Shown: positions 31,329-40,102 of the stretch, piece after piece
Position numbering within the stretch: the stretch's first letter is position 1
Layout: each line of letters opens with the position of its first letter
NCBI GenBank assembly: GCA_944387145.1
Contig: CALXDU010000003.1
Coordinates: 1 to 56,552, forward strand
Direction: 5' to 3'
Source: an uncultured Oscillospiraceae bacterium
GTDB lineage: Bacteria > Bacillota > Clostridia > Oscillospirales > Oscillospiraceae
Length of the DNA stretch: 56,552 nucleotides
Translations under genes and position numbers: made by a program
The notes under the pieces: generated by a model
Databases searched by the model: none
What the model was told of the DNA's origin: nothing
The model's input: only the letters and a program-made list of their open reading frames with translations

Positions 31329-33038
31329 CTACTGAGATACCGTAAAGAGGGAATAAAAATAGTTCTTTTCCGCCATCAGCTGGTCAAATGTACCGGATTC
31401 CACGATTCTACCGCTTTTCAGCGCCAGAATGCAGTCGTAGCGTTTCAGCAGTGCGGCATCCAGATTGTGGGTCACAACGATGCGTGTCATGCAGTCCAAA
31501 TTCAGAATGGAAGTGGCAACCTGATATGCGGTGGCGGCATCCAATGCGGCGGTGGCTTCATCCACCAGCAGAACATGGGATTTTTTCAGCAAACTTCTGG
31601 CAATGGAAATGCGCTGTTTTTCTCCGCCGGACAGGCCGCTGCCGTTTTCTCCGCACAGATAATCTTCCCCACGCTCCGAAATCAGCTTCGACAGACCGGA
31701 CAGGGCGATGGCACGATTCACTTCTTCTTCCGCAAACCCATGGAACATGGTGATGTTGTCCCGGATGGAGGCGTTGAATACAAACACATTTTGCTGAATC
31801 ATGGAAATCCCATCGTAGAGGGAATCGCTGCTGATTGTCCGGATTTCCTGGCCGCCGTAACAGATTTCACCGGAGTAATTCTCGTGACTTCCCATCATCA
31901 GATTCAGCAGCGTGGATTTCCCACAGCCGGAGGCACCCACGATTGCGTAGCTTTTTCCAGCTTCAAACGTTACGCTGATTTGATGCAGAATATCATTTCC
32001 GGCCTCGTAGCCAAAGGAAACGTTTTTGAATTGTATATCTGCATCCTGTTGATTGGTTAGATGTACGCCGGCTTCCCGGACATTGTCCACCAGGGCACCG
32101 GCAAGCTTGTCAATCAAAGCAACCGCCGCTTTCCGCTGGGCAAGCTGTTCCGGCAGTTCCTGAATGGGATAAATAATGTTGCCTGTCAGATCCAGAAACG
32201 CAATCAATATACCCGGTGTGATTTGAAAACCGTATTGCAAAAGAATACCTCCCGCCAGGAAGGTTCCCAGCTGGGCAACCACGCCTGCAACGCCTGCCAT
32301 CGTGTTGACAACGGTAGCCCATTTGCGCTTGTCGCACTTTGCCTGTTCCGCTGCGGCATTGTTTTTGGCGAACAGGGCCGCAATGGCCTTTTCTGCTTTG
32401 AAGCTTTTCATCACGGAAAATCCGGTGAGACTGTCTTTCAGCGTGGATATCAGAACACCGTTCCGGTCCGAAGCCCTGCGCTCTGCCTGGGCAATGCGAT
32501 TTCCGGCGATTAAGGATGCGCCGATGGGCAGCAGGAAAAAGGCACAGGAGATTCCCGTCATAACCGGGCTGTACACCAGCATCATAATCAGTGCGCCCAC
32601 GGCTACGATACAGTTGTGGAGAATGTCAAACTGGGCTTCCAAGTAACTTTTCTCAATCACCGCCACATCATTGGAAAAGGCGGACAGGTACTGGGAGGTA
32701 TCTTCCTTGCAGAACGCCGCAATGCTCTTTTGGGTCAGCTTTTGAAAGGCGTAGTCTTTGTACTGGCGCATGGCCTTTTCCAGGAATCGGGGCTTGGAAA
32801 GGTAGGTCATCCCCTTGCCCACCAGAATAAGACCCACGACGCCTAGCAGCATCAGTCCCAAGGTGGGCAGCCCCAGAGAGCCGGGAACGCCGGAAATGGC
32901 GTCGATCATCTGCTGCAGCAGCCAGGAAATGACCAGATTTACCCCGGCAATCAGCAAAGCCGACAGCACCGCCAGAAAGAAGGAAAACCGGTTCTGATGA
33001 AAAAATTGGAAAATCAATGCTTTTCGTTCACGCTTCAT
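31329..33038 (-). CDS. ABC transporter, fused membrane and ATPase domains
   Basis: A 569-residue half-transporter: six-helix membrane domain (about 15-300) and nucleotide-binding domain (about 335-569) with Walker A GASGCGKST, signature LSGGEKQR, Walker B HVLLVDEATAALD and switch His in THNLD. Such exporters work as dimers. Start at 33038 has GGAGG and lies within the end of the regulator gene, so the two are coupled. The regulator may sense a peptide or drug that this pump exports. There is a 170-bp gap to the next gene with no clear terminator. Confidence 0.9.
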   Translation of the reverse strand: MKRERKALIFQFFHQNRFSFFLAVLSALLIAGVNLVISWLLQQMIDAISGVPGSLGLPTLGLMLLGVVGLILVGKGMTYLSKPRFLEKAMRQYKDYAFQKLTQKSIAAFCKEDTSQYLSAFSNDVAVIEKSYLEAQFDILHNCIVAVGALIMMLVYSPVMTGISCAFFLLPIGASLIAGNRIAQAERRASDRNGVLISTLKDSLTGFSVMKSFKAEKAIAALFAKNNAAAEQAKCDKRKWATVVNTMAGVAGVVAQLGTFLAGGILLQYGFQITPGILIAFLDLTGNIIYPIQELPEQLAQRKAAVALIDKLAGALVDNVREAGVHLTNQQDADIQFKNVSFGYEAGNDILHQISVTFEAGKSYAIVGASGCGKSTLLNLMMGSHENYSGEICYGGQEIRTISSDSLYDGISMIQQNVFVFNASIRDNITMFHGFAEEEVNRAIALSGLSKLISERGEDYLCGENGSGLSGGEKQRISIARSLLKKSHVLLVDEATAALDAATAYQVATSILNLDCMTRIVVTHNLDAALLKRYDCILALKSGRIVESGTFDQLMAEKNYFYSLFTVSQ

Positions 33039-34104
33039 TCTGGATTGCCCTCCATAACTCGGTAAGTTCTTTGCTGTCCACATCCAACAGCACTTTCTCA
33101 ATTCCGTCCATGGCTGTTTGTCCCAGGTTATCTACTGCGGAAGCCACAGTATCATCGGGAACAAATCGCAGACTGGTGATATCATAGATGGGTGCACAGT
33201 CGAAGCGCTGGGCGATGGCTTTGGCCTGCCGTAAGTACGTTTTAGCGCAGTCTGGTTCCTTCTGTTCCAGGGACACAGAAGCCCGGAGCGCCCAAAGCGT
33301 AGCTTCCGTCTTGTCCATATAGCACACGGTTCCCGGCTTTTTCAGTCCTGGATAGAAGGAAAGCGCCCAATCCAGCAATGCAGCGGCGCTTTCGTAGTCT
33401 CCGGTTTTGTAGTAAACATTGAGATACCCTGAGACGATCCGCATATGGGAAGCGTACAAATCGATCAAAGCACGGGACAGGTAGGGAAAAGCTCCTTCCG
33501 GGTCACTGCAAGAGATGGCCAGCGTCAGACCAATCTCGTCGTCATTCAGCCGGCAAGGGTTGTGGGTTTTCAGGATCTGAAGACCTTTCTCATAGTCGCC
33601 CAGAGAGATATGGATATTCGCAATTTCTTTCCATAGGGAAATTTCGCTGATTTTTGGGTCTGTATTTTGCTCAATTAAGTGACAGGCGTGGCTGAAAAGA
33701 GAAAGCGCCCGCTTCAAATAGGCTTCCTGCTGCTGACAAATACCCCGAACATAGTAGTTATCGGCGCTGTAGTAGACAATTTCAAAGCAATTTGGATAAC
33801 GCTGCAGTGCCTTTTCTGCATCCGACAGCGCATCCTGGGATTCTCTGTCATGCACATACTGTTTAAGACGCTCCACAATGGCATCTTTCCGGTTGTTTCG
33901 CAGGGTATACCCAATCAGCACATCTGTGGACACATCGAATAAGTCTGCCATGTCGGTGATGAGAGACAGCTCCGGTGTAGCCGCACCCCGCTCCCATTTG
34001 GACACCGCAGCAAAGCTGACTCCCAATGCATCCGCCAACTGCTGCTGGGTCATGTGATTGGCTTTTCGCAGTTTGCAGATATTTTCTGAAAGTGCGTGAT
34101 TCAT
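33028..34104 (-). CDS. XRE-family regulator with TPR-like sensor region
   Basis: Start at 34104 has GGGAGG. The 358-residue product has an N-terminal helix-turn-helix (about 5-60, with MTQQQLADALGVSFAAVSKWERG) and a long helical C-terminal part made of TPR-like repeats (about 70-330). This plan resembles peptide-sensing regulators. It overlaps the ABC exporter gene by 11 bp and likely controls it. Confidence 0.87.
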   Translation of the reverse strand: MNHALSENICKLRKANHMTQQQLADALGVSFAAVSKWERGAATPELSLITDMADLFDVSTDVLIGYTLRNNRKDAIVERLKQYVHDRESQDALSDAEKALQRYPNCFEIVYYSADNYYVRGICQQQEAYLKRALSLFSHACHLIEQNTDPKISEISLWKEIANIHISLGDYEKGLQILKTHNPCRLNDDEIGLTLAISCSDPEGAFPYLSRALIDLYASHMRIVSGYLNVYYKTGDYESAAALLDWALSFYPGLKKPGTVCYMDKTEATLWALRASVSLEQKEPDCAKTYLRQAKAIAQRFDCAPIYDITSLRFVPDDTVASAVDNLGQTAMDGIEKVLLDVDSKELTELWRAIQNEA

Positions 34105-34163
34105 ATTGTCTCCTCCCTTTGCACATCCACATTCTATCACGCCATTGTAGGAAAAGACAGACA

Positions 34164-34192
34164 CAAATTGTCCAATTTGTTGAATTATAATT
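34164..34192. promoter_or_regulatory. Possible operator between two XRE genes
   Basis: Two palindromes lie in the 288-bp divergent region: CAAATT-gtcc-AATTTG (34164-34179) and AATTATAATT (34183-34192). Either could bind the XRE proteins encoded on each side. The rest of the gap is AT-rich with no gene seen; TTGCGG (34325-34330) and TACAAT (34354-34359) may drive the plus-strand gene. Confidence 0.35.
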
Positions 34193-34392
34193 GAACCAAT
34201 AGTTTAGAAGACTTTTGATAAGGGGAAAGAAATATCATGCAATGCCGCAGCTTTTTATAATCAATTTGTTCCCATTATTCTGTAAAATAATAGGAAGTCT
34301 GCCATTTTTATAGGATGTTAAAATGCGTTGCTTGCGGCAACGGGCGCTTTGGTCTACAATAGCGGTGAAATCGAAAAAGGAGGAGAACCCCA

Positions 34393-34902
34393 ATGCTTAG
34401 TGAAAATATAAAAGCCATCAGAAAATCCAAGGGACTTTCCCAACAGGAGCTTGCCGTCCAGCTGAATGTTGTGCGGCAGACAGTTTCCAAATGGGAGCAA
34501 GGACTGTCTGTCCCTGATTCGGACATGCTGCTCTCCATATCGGAAGTACTGGAAACACCCGTAAGTACCTTGCTTGGAGAAACTGTCACCCAGCCGCAAG
34601 CGGATGACCTAAAGGCGATTTGCGCAAAGCTGGAGGTGATCAACTTGCAGCTGGCACAAAGGAAAACCGCAAAAAGGAACATGATTCGTTGGCTGCTTCT
34701 TGCATTGTGTGCTGTCATCACAGTAATTTTTGTAGTCTTACTTCAATTAGGAAGTCCCTATATGGAATGGGATTATGGAGATCCGGAAACTGCCGTTCTT
34801 GGCGTTGCGTTTCATGCATTGGAGTGGCTGTTTGTCAGAGCAGCACCGATTGTCCTCATCGGTGCTATCATTGGTATTTTCCTGACACGGAAGAAAGAAT
34901 AA
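34393..34902 (+). CDS. XRE-family regulator with C-terminal membrane helices
   Basis: A 169-residue protein with AGGAGG before the start. Helix-turn-helix at about 1-60 (GLSQQELAVQLNVVRQTVSKWEQG), a short linker, and two transmembrane helices (about 97-118 and 145-163). Membrane-tethered XRE proteins of this size are common in Firmicutes; target genes are unknown. Single-gene unit. Confidence 0.87.
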   Translation: MLSENIKAIRKSKGLSQQELAVQLNVVRQTVSKWEQGLSVPDSDMLLSISEVLETPVSTLLGETVTQPQADDLKAICAKLEVINLQLAQRKTAKRNMIRWLLLALCAVITVIFVVLLQLGSPYMEWDYGDPETAVLGVAFHALEWLFVRAAPIVLIGAIIGIFLTRKKE

Positions 34903-34923
34903 AACCATTCATATTTGATTCAG

Positions 34924-34954
34924 AAAAAAAGCCGCTGCAACGCAGCGGCTTTTT
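34924..34954. terminator. Bidirectional terminator
   Basis: Hairpin AGCCGCTGC/GCAGCGGCT with A and T runs, between the XRE gene and the convergent guaA end. Confidence 0.87.
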
Positions 34955-34965
34955 GTATGTTCAAA

Positions 34966-35946
34966 TTATTCCCACTCAATGGTTCCGATGGGCTTGGGAG
35001 TCAGATCCATCAGAACACGGTTAATGCCTTCTACCTCGTGGGTAATCCGGTGGGTGATGTGGTGCAGCAGGGGGTAGGGGATTTCCTCAATGGTGGCGGT
35101 CATGGCATCAGTGGTGTTGACGGCACGGATGATGGCGGGCCAGCCTTCGTAACGCTTGCCGTCCTTCACACCAACGCTCTTCATATCGGGCACAGCGATG
35201 AAGTACTGCCAGACCTTGCCAGCCAGACCGTTCTTGTCAAACTCTTCCCGCAGGATGGCATCAGCTTCCCGCAGGGCTTCCAGACGATCCCGGGTAATGG
35301 CACCCAGGCAGCGTACACCCAGACCGGGGCCGGGGAAGGGCTGACGGTAAACCATACCATGAGGCAGACCCAGAGCTTCGCCAACCACACGGACTTCGTC
35401 CTTGAACAGCAGCTTCACAGGCTCTACCAGTTCGAACTTCATGCCCTCGGGCAGACCACCCACGTTGTGATGGGCCTTAACACCGTCGGATTCCAGAATG
35501 TCGGGATAAATGGTACCCTGAGCCAGGAAGTCAATGCCTTCCAGCTTCCGGGCCTCGTCGTTAAATACTTCAATGAACTCAGCGCCGATAATCTTACGCT
35601 TGGTTTCGGGATCGGAAACACCGGCCAGCTTGTCCAGGAAACGGTCAACAGCATCCACATAAATCAGGTTGGCATCCATCTCGTCACGGAAAACCTTCAC
35701 CACCTGCTCAGGCTCACCCTTGCGCAGCAGACCATGGTTGACATGAACACAGACCAGCTGCTTGCCAATGGCCTTGATCAGCAGGGCAGCGACAACGCTG
35801 GAGTCAACACCGCCGGACAGTGCCAGCAGCACTTTCTTGTCGCCAACCTGTGCACGAATCTGGGCAATCTGTTCGTCAATGAACTTCTGTGCCAGCGCGG
35901 CATTGGTGATACGCTCCATGGACTCGGGACGTACATTTGTAGACAT
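34966..35946 (-). CDS. guaA: GMP synthase, ATP-pyrophosphatase subunit (no glutaminase domain)
   Basis: A 326-residue protein that amidates XMP to GMP. The ATP-pyrophosphatase loop SGGVDSS is at 44-50, and [15 protein letters not shown] and [11 protein letters not shown] follow, with the C-terminal dimerisation part ending [10 protein letters not shown]. Most bacterial GuaA proteins are about 510-525 residues with an N-terminal glutaminase; that domain is missing and no partner subunit is nearby. The start is supported by GGAGGG. Either the glutaminase is encoded elsewhere, as in archaea, or ammonia is used. Confidence 0.93.
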   Translation of the reverse strand: MSTNVRPESMERITNAALAQKFIDEQIAQIRAQVGDKKVLLALSGGVDSSVVAALLIKAIGKQLVCVHVNHGLLRKGEPEQVVKVFRDEMDANLIYVDAVDRFLDKLAGVSDPETKRKIIGAEFIEVFNDEARKLEGIDFLAQGTIYPDILESDGVKAHHNVGGLPEGMKFELVEPVKLLFKDEVRVVGEALGLPHGMVYRQPFPGPGLGVRCLGAITRDRLEALREADAILREEFDKNGLAGKVWQYFIAVPDMKSVGVKDGKRYEGWPAIIRAVNTTDAMTATIEEIPYPLLHHITHRITHEVEGINRVLMDLTPKPIGTIEWE

Positions 35947-35998
35947 ATTTCAGTACCCTCCAATTTAATATGAAATCGGCTTCAGGATTTATGAAGAT

Positions 35999-36027
35999 AT
36001 TATAATCTGTTTTTGTCTATATTGCAA
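35999..36027 (-). promoter_or_regulatory. guaA promoter
   Basis: TTGCAA (36027-36022) and TATAAT (36004-35999), 17-bp spacer. The short leader shows no purine riboswitch. Confidence 0.72.
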
Positions 36028-36098
36028 GAATTCCTTTTCCCTTTTCGACAATATTTTCAGGATATAGCAATTCATTCTTTATGAGGGATAAGGGTTTC

Positions 36099-36126
36099 TT
36101 GCAAATTGGTGGATATATGCTATAAT
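36099..36126 (+). promoter_or_regulatory. Promoter of the pyridoxal kinase gene
   Basis: TTGCAA (36099-36104) and TATAAT (36121-36126) with a 16-bp spacer. Confidence 0.7.
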
Positions 36127-36200
36127 GTAGCCATGATTCGGAAAAGGAGAGAAACTGCGGTATTTGCAAAGTGATAATGTAGGCCGTGTCTGTTAGGGAA

Positions 36201-37043
36201 ATGAAGTATAAGCGAATTTTGACTATCCAGGATATTTCCTGTGTCGGGCAGTGCTCCATAACGGTTGCGCTTCCGATTTTGTCCGCCTGTGGGCTGGAAA
36301 CCTGTATTCTGCCTACGGCGCTGCTGTCTACCCATACCGGAGGGTTCGGAAAGCCGGCAGTTGTCCATTTTGATGCATCCTTGGAAGAAATCCGGCGTCA
36401 TTGGCAGCAGTGCGGCATTGCCTTTGACGGAATTCTGGTGGGGTATCTGGGCAGTGTTGGCGCTGTGGAAACAGCGGGTGAAATTTTGAATACCATGCTG
36501 GCGCCGGGAGGCATTGCAGTGGTGGACCCGGCGATGGCAGATCACGGGAAGCTGTACGCCGGATTTGATGAAGCCTATGTCCATGCCATGAAGAAACTGT
36601 GCAATCAGGCTCAGGTGATTTTGCCCAACATAACGGAAGCGGCTTTGCTTTCCGGTGCAGCGTATCAGGAGCACTGGTCGGAAGCGGAGCAGGAGCAGCT
36701 TCTTTCCGGATTCCTGCAGGAGTGTGTGGTACTGACAGGAGCAACATCCGGGGAAGAGGAAACCGGTGTGCTGCTGCGGCAGGGCGGGAAGTTTCTGCGT
36801 TACAGCCACCGTAGAATCTCTCAGAATTTCCACGGTACGGGAGACATTTTTGCGGCCTGCTTTACCGGCGCGCGGATGCAGGGGAAGGATGCCTTTGCTG
36901 CTGCCAAGCTGGCTGCGGACTTTACCTGTCGGTGCATTGAAGACACGGTGCAAAGTCCTGCCCATTGGTACGGGGTAAAATTTGAGCCTAATCTGCCCAT
37001 GCTGATGAAACTGCTGGAGGAAGAATCGGACGGAAACATTTGA
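36201..37043 (+). CDS. Pyridoxal/pyridoxamine kinase, ribokinase fold
   Basis: A 280-residue kinase of the PdxY/PdxK group that phosphorylates B6 vitamers. It starts with ILTIQDISCVGQCS, has STHTGGFG, PAMADHGKLYAG, LPNITEAALL, and the anion hole/catalytic HGTGDIFAA with the base Asp. Start at 36201 follows AGGGAA closely; a GTG at 36186 is the alternative. Single-gene unit before the alaS leader. Confidence 0.88.
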   Translation: MKYKRILTIQDISCVGQCSITVALPILSACGLETCILPTALLSTHTGGFGKPAVVHFDASLEEIRRHWQQCGIAFDGILVGYLGSVGAVETAGEILNTMLAPGGIAVVDPAMADHGKLYAGFDEAYVHAMKKLCNQAQVILPNITEAALLSGAAYQEHWSEAEQEQLLSGFLQECVVLTGATSGEEETGVLLRQGGKFLRYSHRRISQNFHGTGDIFAACFTGARMQGKDAFAAAKLAADFTCRCIEDTVQSPAHWYGVKFEPNLPMLMKLLEEESDGNI

Positions 37044-37067
37044 CCTGGGGATATTTTCCGTAAGTTA

Positions 37068-37326
37068 TTGACAAATTCTATATTTGTGGTAAAATGCAGA
37101 AGATATGCAAAAACATTGGGGAAACCAAGCAAGGGTGAAGTCTTTAGCGAGAGGGGATCTGGTGTAAGCCCTCGGCCTGACCTTGCAAGCCACTTCCTGC
37201 GTTGCCCGGGATGACCGGGACGGGTGCTCCCGTTATCGAGCGGCTAAGATGTCTGATTTTTTTCAGACGAATTAGGGTGGTACCGCGACTTTCCGTCGCC
37301 CCTATTGCTGGGGGCGGCGTTTTTTG
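37068..37326 (+). promoter_or_regulatory. Promoter and T-box leader of alaS
   Basis: TTGACA (37068-37073) and TAAAAT (37090-37095) start a T-box RNA of about 225 nt. The T-box AGGGTGGTACCGCG lies at 37274-37287, a stem III hairpin GTCTGA/TCAGAC precedes it, and a terminator GTCGCCCC/GGGGCGGC with a T run (37294-37326) follows. In stem I, GAAGT pairs with ACTTC and GCAA with TTGC; the loop between carries CTGCG, so the specifier is probably GCG (Ala). Uncharged tRNA-Ala would favour readthrough into alaS. The remaining 37327-37392 has only the ribosome site. Confidence 0.93.
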
Positions 37327-37392
37327 CGGCCATCAAAGCGTTTAACAGTAAATTTTTTGTGTGATACACATCAAAACGGAGGTAAATAACCC

Positions 37393-40032
37393 ATGAATCC
37401 CAAACCCTACGGCGTAAATGAACTGCGCGAGATGTTCCTGTCCTTCTTTGAAAGCAAGAATCACCTGCGCCTGCCCAGCTTTTCTCTGATTCCCCAGAAC
37501 GATGCGTCCTTGCTTCTGATCAACTCTGGCATGGCCCCTATGAAGCCCTACTTCACCGGTGAGGTGGAGCCGCCCCGTCATCGGGTCTGCACCTGCCAGA
37601 AGTGCATCCGTACCGGCGACATCGAAAACATCGGTAAGACTGCCCGTCACGGCACGTATTTCGAAATGCTGGGTAACTTCTCCTTCGGTGACTACTTCAA
37701 GCGGGAAGCCATCACCTGGAGCTGGGAGTTTTTGACCAAGGTGGTTGGCCTGGACGAAAACCGCCTGTATCCTTCCATCTACGAAAATGACGACGAAGCC
37801 TTCGAGATCTGGAACAAAGAAGTGGGCGTGCCTGCGGAAAAGATTTTCCGCTTCGGCAAGTCCGACAACTTCTGGGAACACGGCTCCGGCCCCTGCGGTC
37901 CTTGCTCCGAAATCTACTATGACCGGGGTGAAAAGTACGGCTGCGGCAAGGAAGGCTGCACCGTTGGCTGCGACTGCGACCGGTACATGGAGGTGTGGAA
38001 CAACGTGTTCTCCCAGTTCAACAACGACGGCAACGGCAACTACACCGAACTGGCTCAGAAGAACATCGACACCGGCATGGGCCTGGAACGTCTGGCAGTT
38101 GTCTGCCAGGATGTAAACTCCCTGTTCGATGTGGACACCGTCATGAACATCACCAATAAGGTGACGGAGCTGACCGGCGCTTCCTACGGCCAGAGTGTGA
38201 AGATGGACGTGTCCCTCCGGGTTATTACCGACCACATCCGGGCATCCACCTTTATGATTGCCGACGGCGTACTGCCCAGCAATGAAGGCAGAGGCTACGT
38301 CCTGCGCCGCCTGCTGCGTCGGGCTGCCCGTCATGGCAAGCTCCTGGGTGTCAATCATCCCTTCCTGTACCAGGTGGTGGAGACGGTAATCCGGGAGAAT
38401 GAGGACCACTACACCTACCTGCGGGAGCGGGCAGACTACATCACCAAGGTTGTCAAGGTGGAAGAAGAAAACTTCGCCCGCACCATTGACGGCGGCATGG
38501 CCATTTTCTCCACCATGCTGGCTGAGCATAAGGCCAAGGGAGAAACCGAGTTCTCCGGCGCCGACGCTTTCAAACTGTACGATACCTACGGTTTCCCCAT
38601 TGACCTGACCCTGGAGATGGTGGCCGACGAGGATATGACCCTGAATCAGCAGGAGTTTGCTCAGCTGATGCAGGAGCAGAAGGTTCGTGCCCGGGAAGCC
38701 CGGAAGGCTCTGGGCGATTTGGCCTGGGCCGGCATTGACCTGGGCCTGGATAATACCCCCACTACTTTTGTGGGCTACACCCAGAACAACTGCGACGCCA
38801 AGGTCCTGGCTGTCTGCGTAGGTGAGGAAGTGTCCGGCACCATCGCCGGCGGCGAAAGCGGCATCATTGTCCTGGACAAGACTCCTTTCTATGCAGAAAT
38901 GGGCGGTCAGGTTGCAGACCAGGGCGTGATTCTGGTGGGCAACAGCCGCTTCCATGTCACCAATGTTCAGAAGGACAAGGGCGGCAAGTACCTGCACTAC
39001 GGCAAGATGGCCAGCGGCTCCATCAAGGTAGACGACATGGTCTGCGCATCCATCGACGTTGAGCGCCGCAAGGCCATTATGCGTGCCCACTCTGCCACCC
39101 ACCTGCTGCAGAAGGCCCTGCAGAGTGTGCTGGGTGACCATGTGCACCAGGCCGGTTCTTTCGTGGAGCCGGATCACCTGCGCTTTGACTTTACCCACTA
39201 TTCCGCATTGACCCCGGAGGAACTGTCCAAGGTCAATGCCATTGTCCAGAACGCCATTCTGGAGGGCTATCCTGTTGATATCAAGGAAATGCCCATTGAA
39301 GATGCCAAGGCCATGGGCGCAACGGCACTGTTCAGCGAGAAGTACGGCGATACCGTTCGGGTTGTCAATATGGGCAACTATTCCATCGAACTGTGCGGCG
39401 GTACCCATCTGGACAACACCGCCAAGGTTGGCCCCTTCAAGCTGCTGAGCGAAGGCTCCGTTGCTTCCGGTGTCCGTCGAATTGAAGCCATCACCGGTAA
39501 GGCCTGCCTGGATCGGATGGAGAAGAACCAGCAGATGCTGTTTGAGGCAGCGGCCAAGCTGAAGACCAAGCCCGACGAACTGATGTCACGGATTCAGTCC
39601 TACCTGGAAGAAGTGAAGGAACTGAAGAAGACCATCGAGCATTATAAGTCCAAGGAAGCCTCCGGTGAAGTGGAGCGGTTCCTGTTTGGCTCTCACAACG
39701 TGGGCGGCTTCAAGGTGCTGACCGTTACCGTACCCGATGCAGACGCTGCCAAGCTGCGTCAGATGGGCGACATGCTCCGGGAGAAAGACCCGAAGGTTGT
39801 GGCAGTTCTGGCCACGATTCACGATGACAAGCCCACCTTCCTGGCGGTTTGCGGCAAGGATGCGGTGGCTGGCGGCATCAAGGCCGGCGAACTGGTGAAG
39901 CTGGTCTGCACCACCTGCGACGGCTGCGGCGGCGGCAAGCCGGACTGCGCCATGGGCGGCGGCAAGAGCGTGACCAAGGTGGATAACGCTTTGGCCATGG
40001 TTGACGACTACGTGGTATCCAAGATTCAGTAA
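37393..40032 (+). CDS. alaS: Alanyl-tRNA synthetase
   Basis: A full-length 879-residue class II synthetase. It has the N-terminal catalytic domain (NELREMFLSFFESKNH, FEMLGNFSFGDYFK), the tRNA-recognition region, and the editing domain with HSATHLL and the CGGTH zinc/editing motif. A C-Ala domain ends with glycine-rich CDGCGGGKPDCAMGGG, typical of AlaS. GGAGG is ten bases before the ATG. Controlled by the T-box leader. Confidence 0.97.
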   Translation: MNPKPYGVNELREMFLSFFESKNHLRLPSFSLIPQNDASLLLINSGMAPMKPYFTGEVEPPRHRVCTCQKCIRTGDIENIGKTARHGTYFEMLGNFSFGDYFKREAITWSWEFLTKVVGLDENRLYPSIYENDDEAFEIWNKEVGVPAEKIFRFGKSDNFWEHGSGPCGPCSEIYYDRGEKYGCGKEGCTVGCDCDRYMEVWNNVFSQFNNDGNGNYTELAQKNIDTGMGLERLAVVCQDVNSLFDVDTVMNITNKVTELTGASYGQSVKMDVSLRVITDHIRASTFMIADGVLPSNEGRGYVLRRLLRRAARHGKLLGVNHPFLYQVVETVIRENEDHYTYLRERADYITKVVKVEEENFARTIDGGMAIFSTMLAEHKAKGETEFSGADAFKLYDTYGFPIDLTLEMVADEDMTLNQQEFAQLMQEQKVRAREARKALGDLAWAGIDLGLDNTPTTFVGYTQNNCDAKVLAVCVGEEVSGTIAGGESGIIVLDKTPFYAEMGGQVADQGVILVGNSRFHVTNVQKDKGGKYLHYGKMASGSIKVDDMVCASIDVERRKAIMRAHSATHLLQKALQSVLGDHVHQAGSFVEPDHLRFDFTHYSALTPEELSKVNAIVQNAILEGYPVDIKEMPIEDAKAMGATALFSEKYGDTVRVVNMGNYSIELCGGTHLDNTAKVGPFKLLSEGSVASGVRRIEAITGKACLDRMEKNQQMLFEAAAKLKTKPDELMSRIQSYLEEVKELKKTIEHYKSKEASGEVERFLFGSHNVGGFKVLTVTVPDADAAKLRQMGDMLREKDPKVVAVLATIHDDKPTFLAVCGKDAVAGGIKAGELVKLVCTTCDGCGGGKPDCAMGGGKSVTKVDNALAMVDDYVVSKIQ

Positions 40033-40039
40033 GTTCGGA

Positions 40040-40069
40040 AAGGGCACTGCCAAACGGCGGTGCCCTTTT
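40040..40069 (+). terminator. Terminator after alaS
   Basis: Hairpin AGGGCACTGCC/GGCGGTGCCCT with a short T run. Confidence 0.75.
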
Positions 40070-40102
40070 GACCTGTTATAAACTGGAAAGGAGGCGCAGG
40101 CA

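Noticed and set aside
35947-35998. Purine riboswitch before guaA
   Set aside because: The leader is about 50 nt and lacks the conserved purine-aptamer loops.
37342-39408. Long minus-strand open frame over alaS
   Set aside because: Shadow of alaS with no ribosome site and low-complexity composition.
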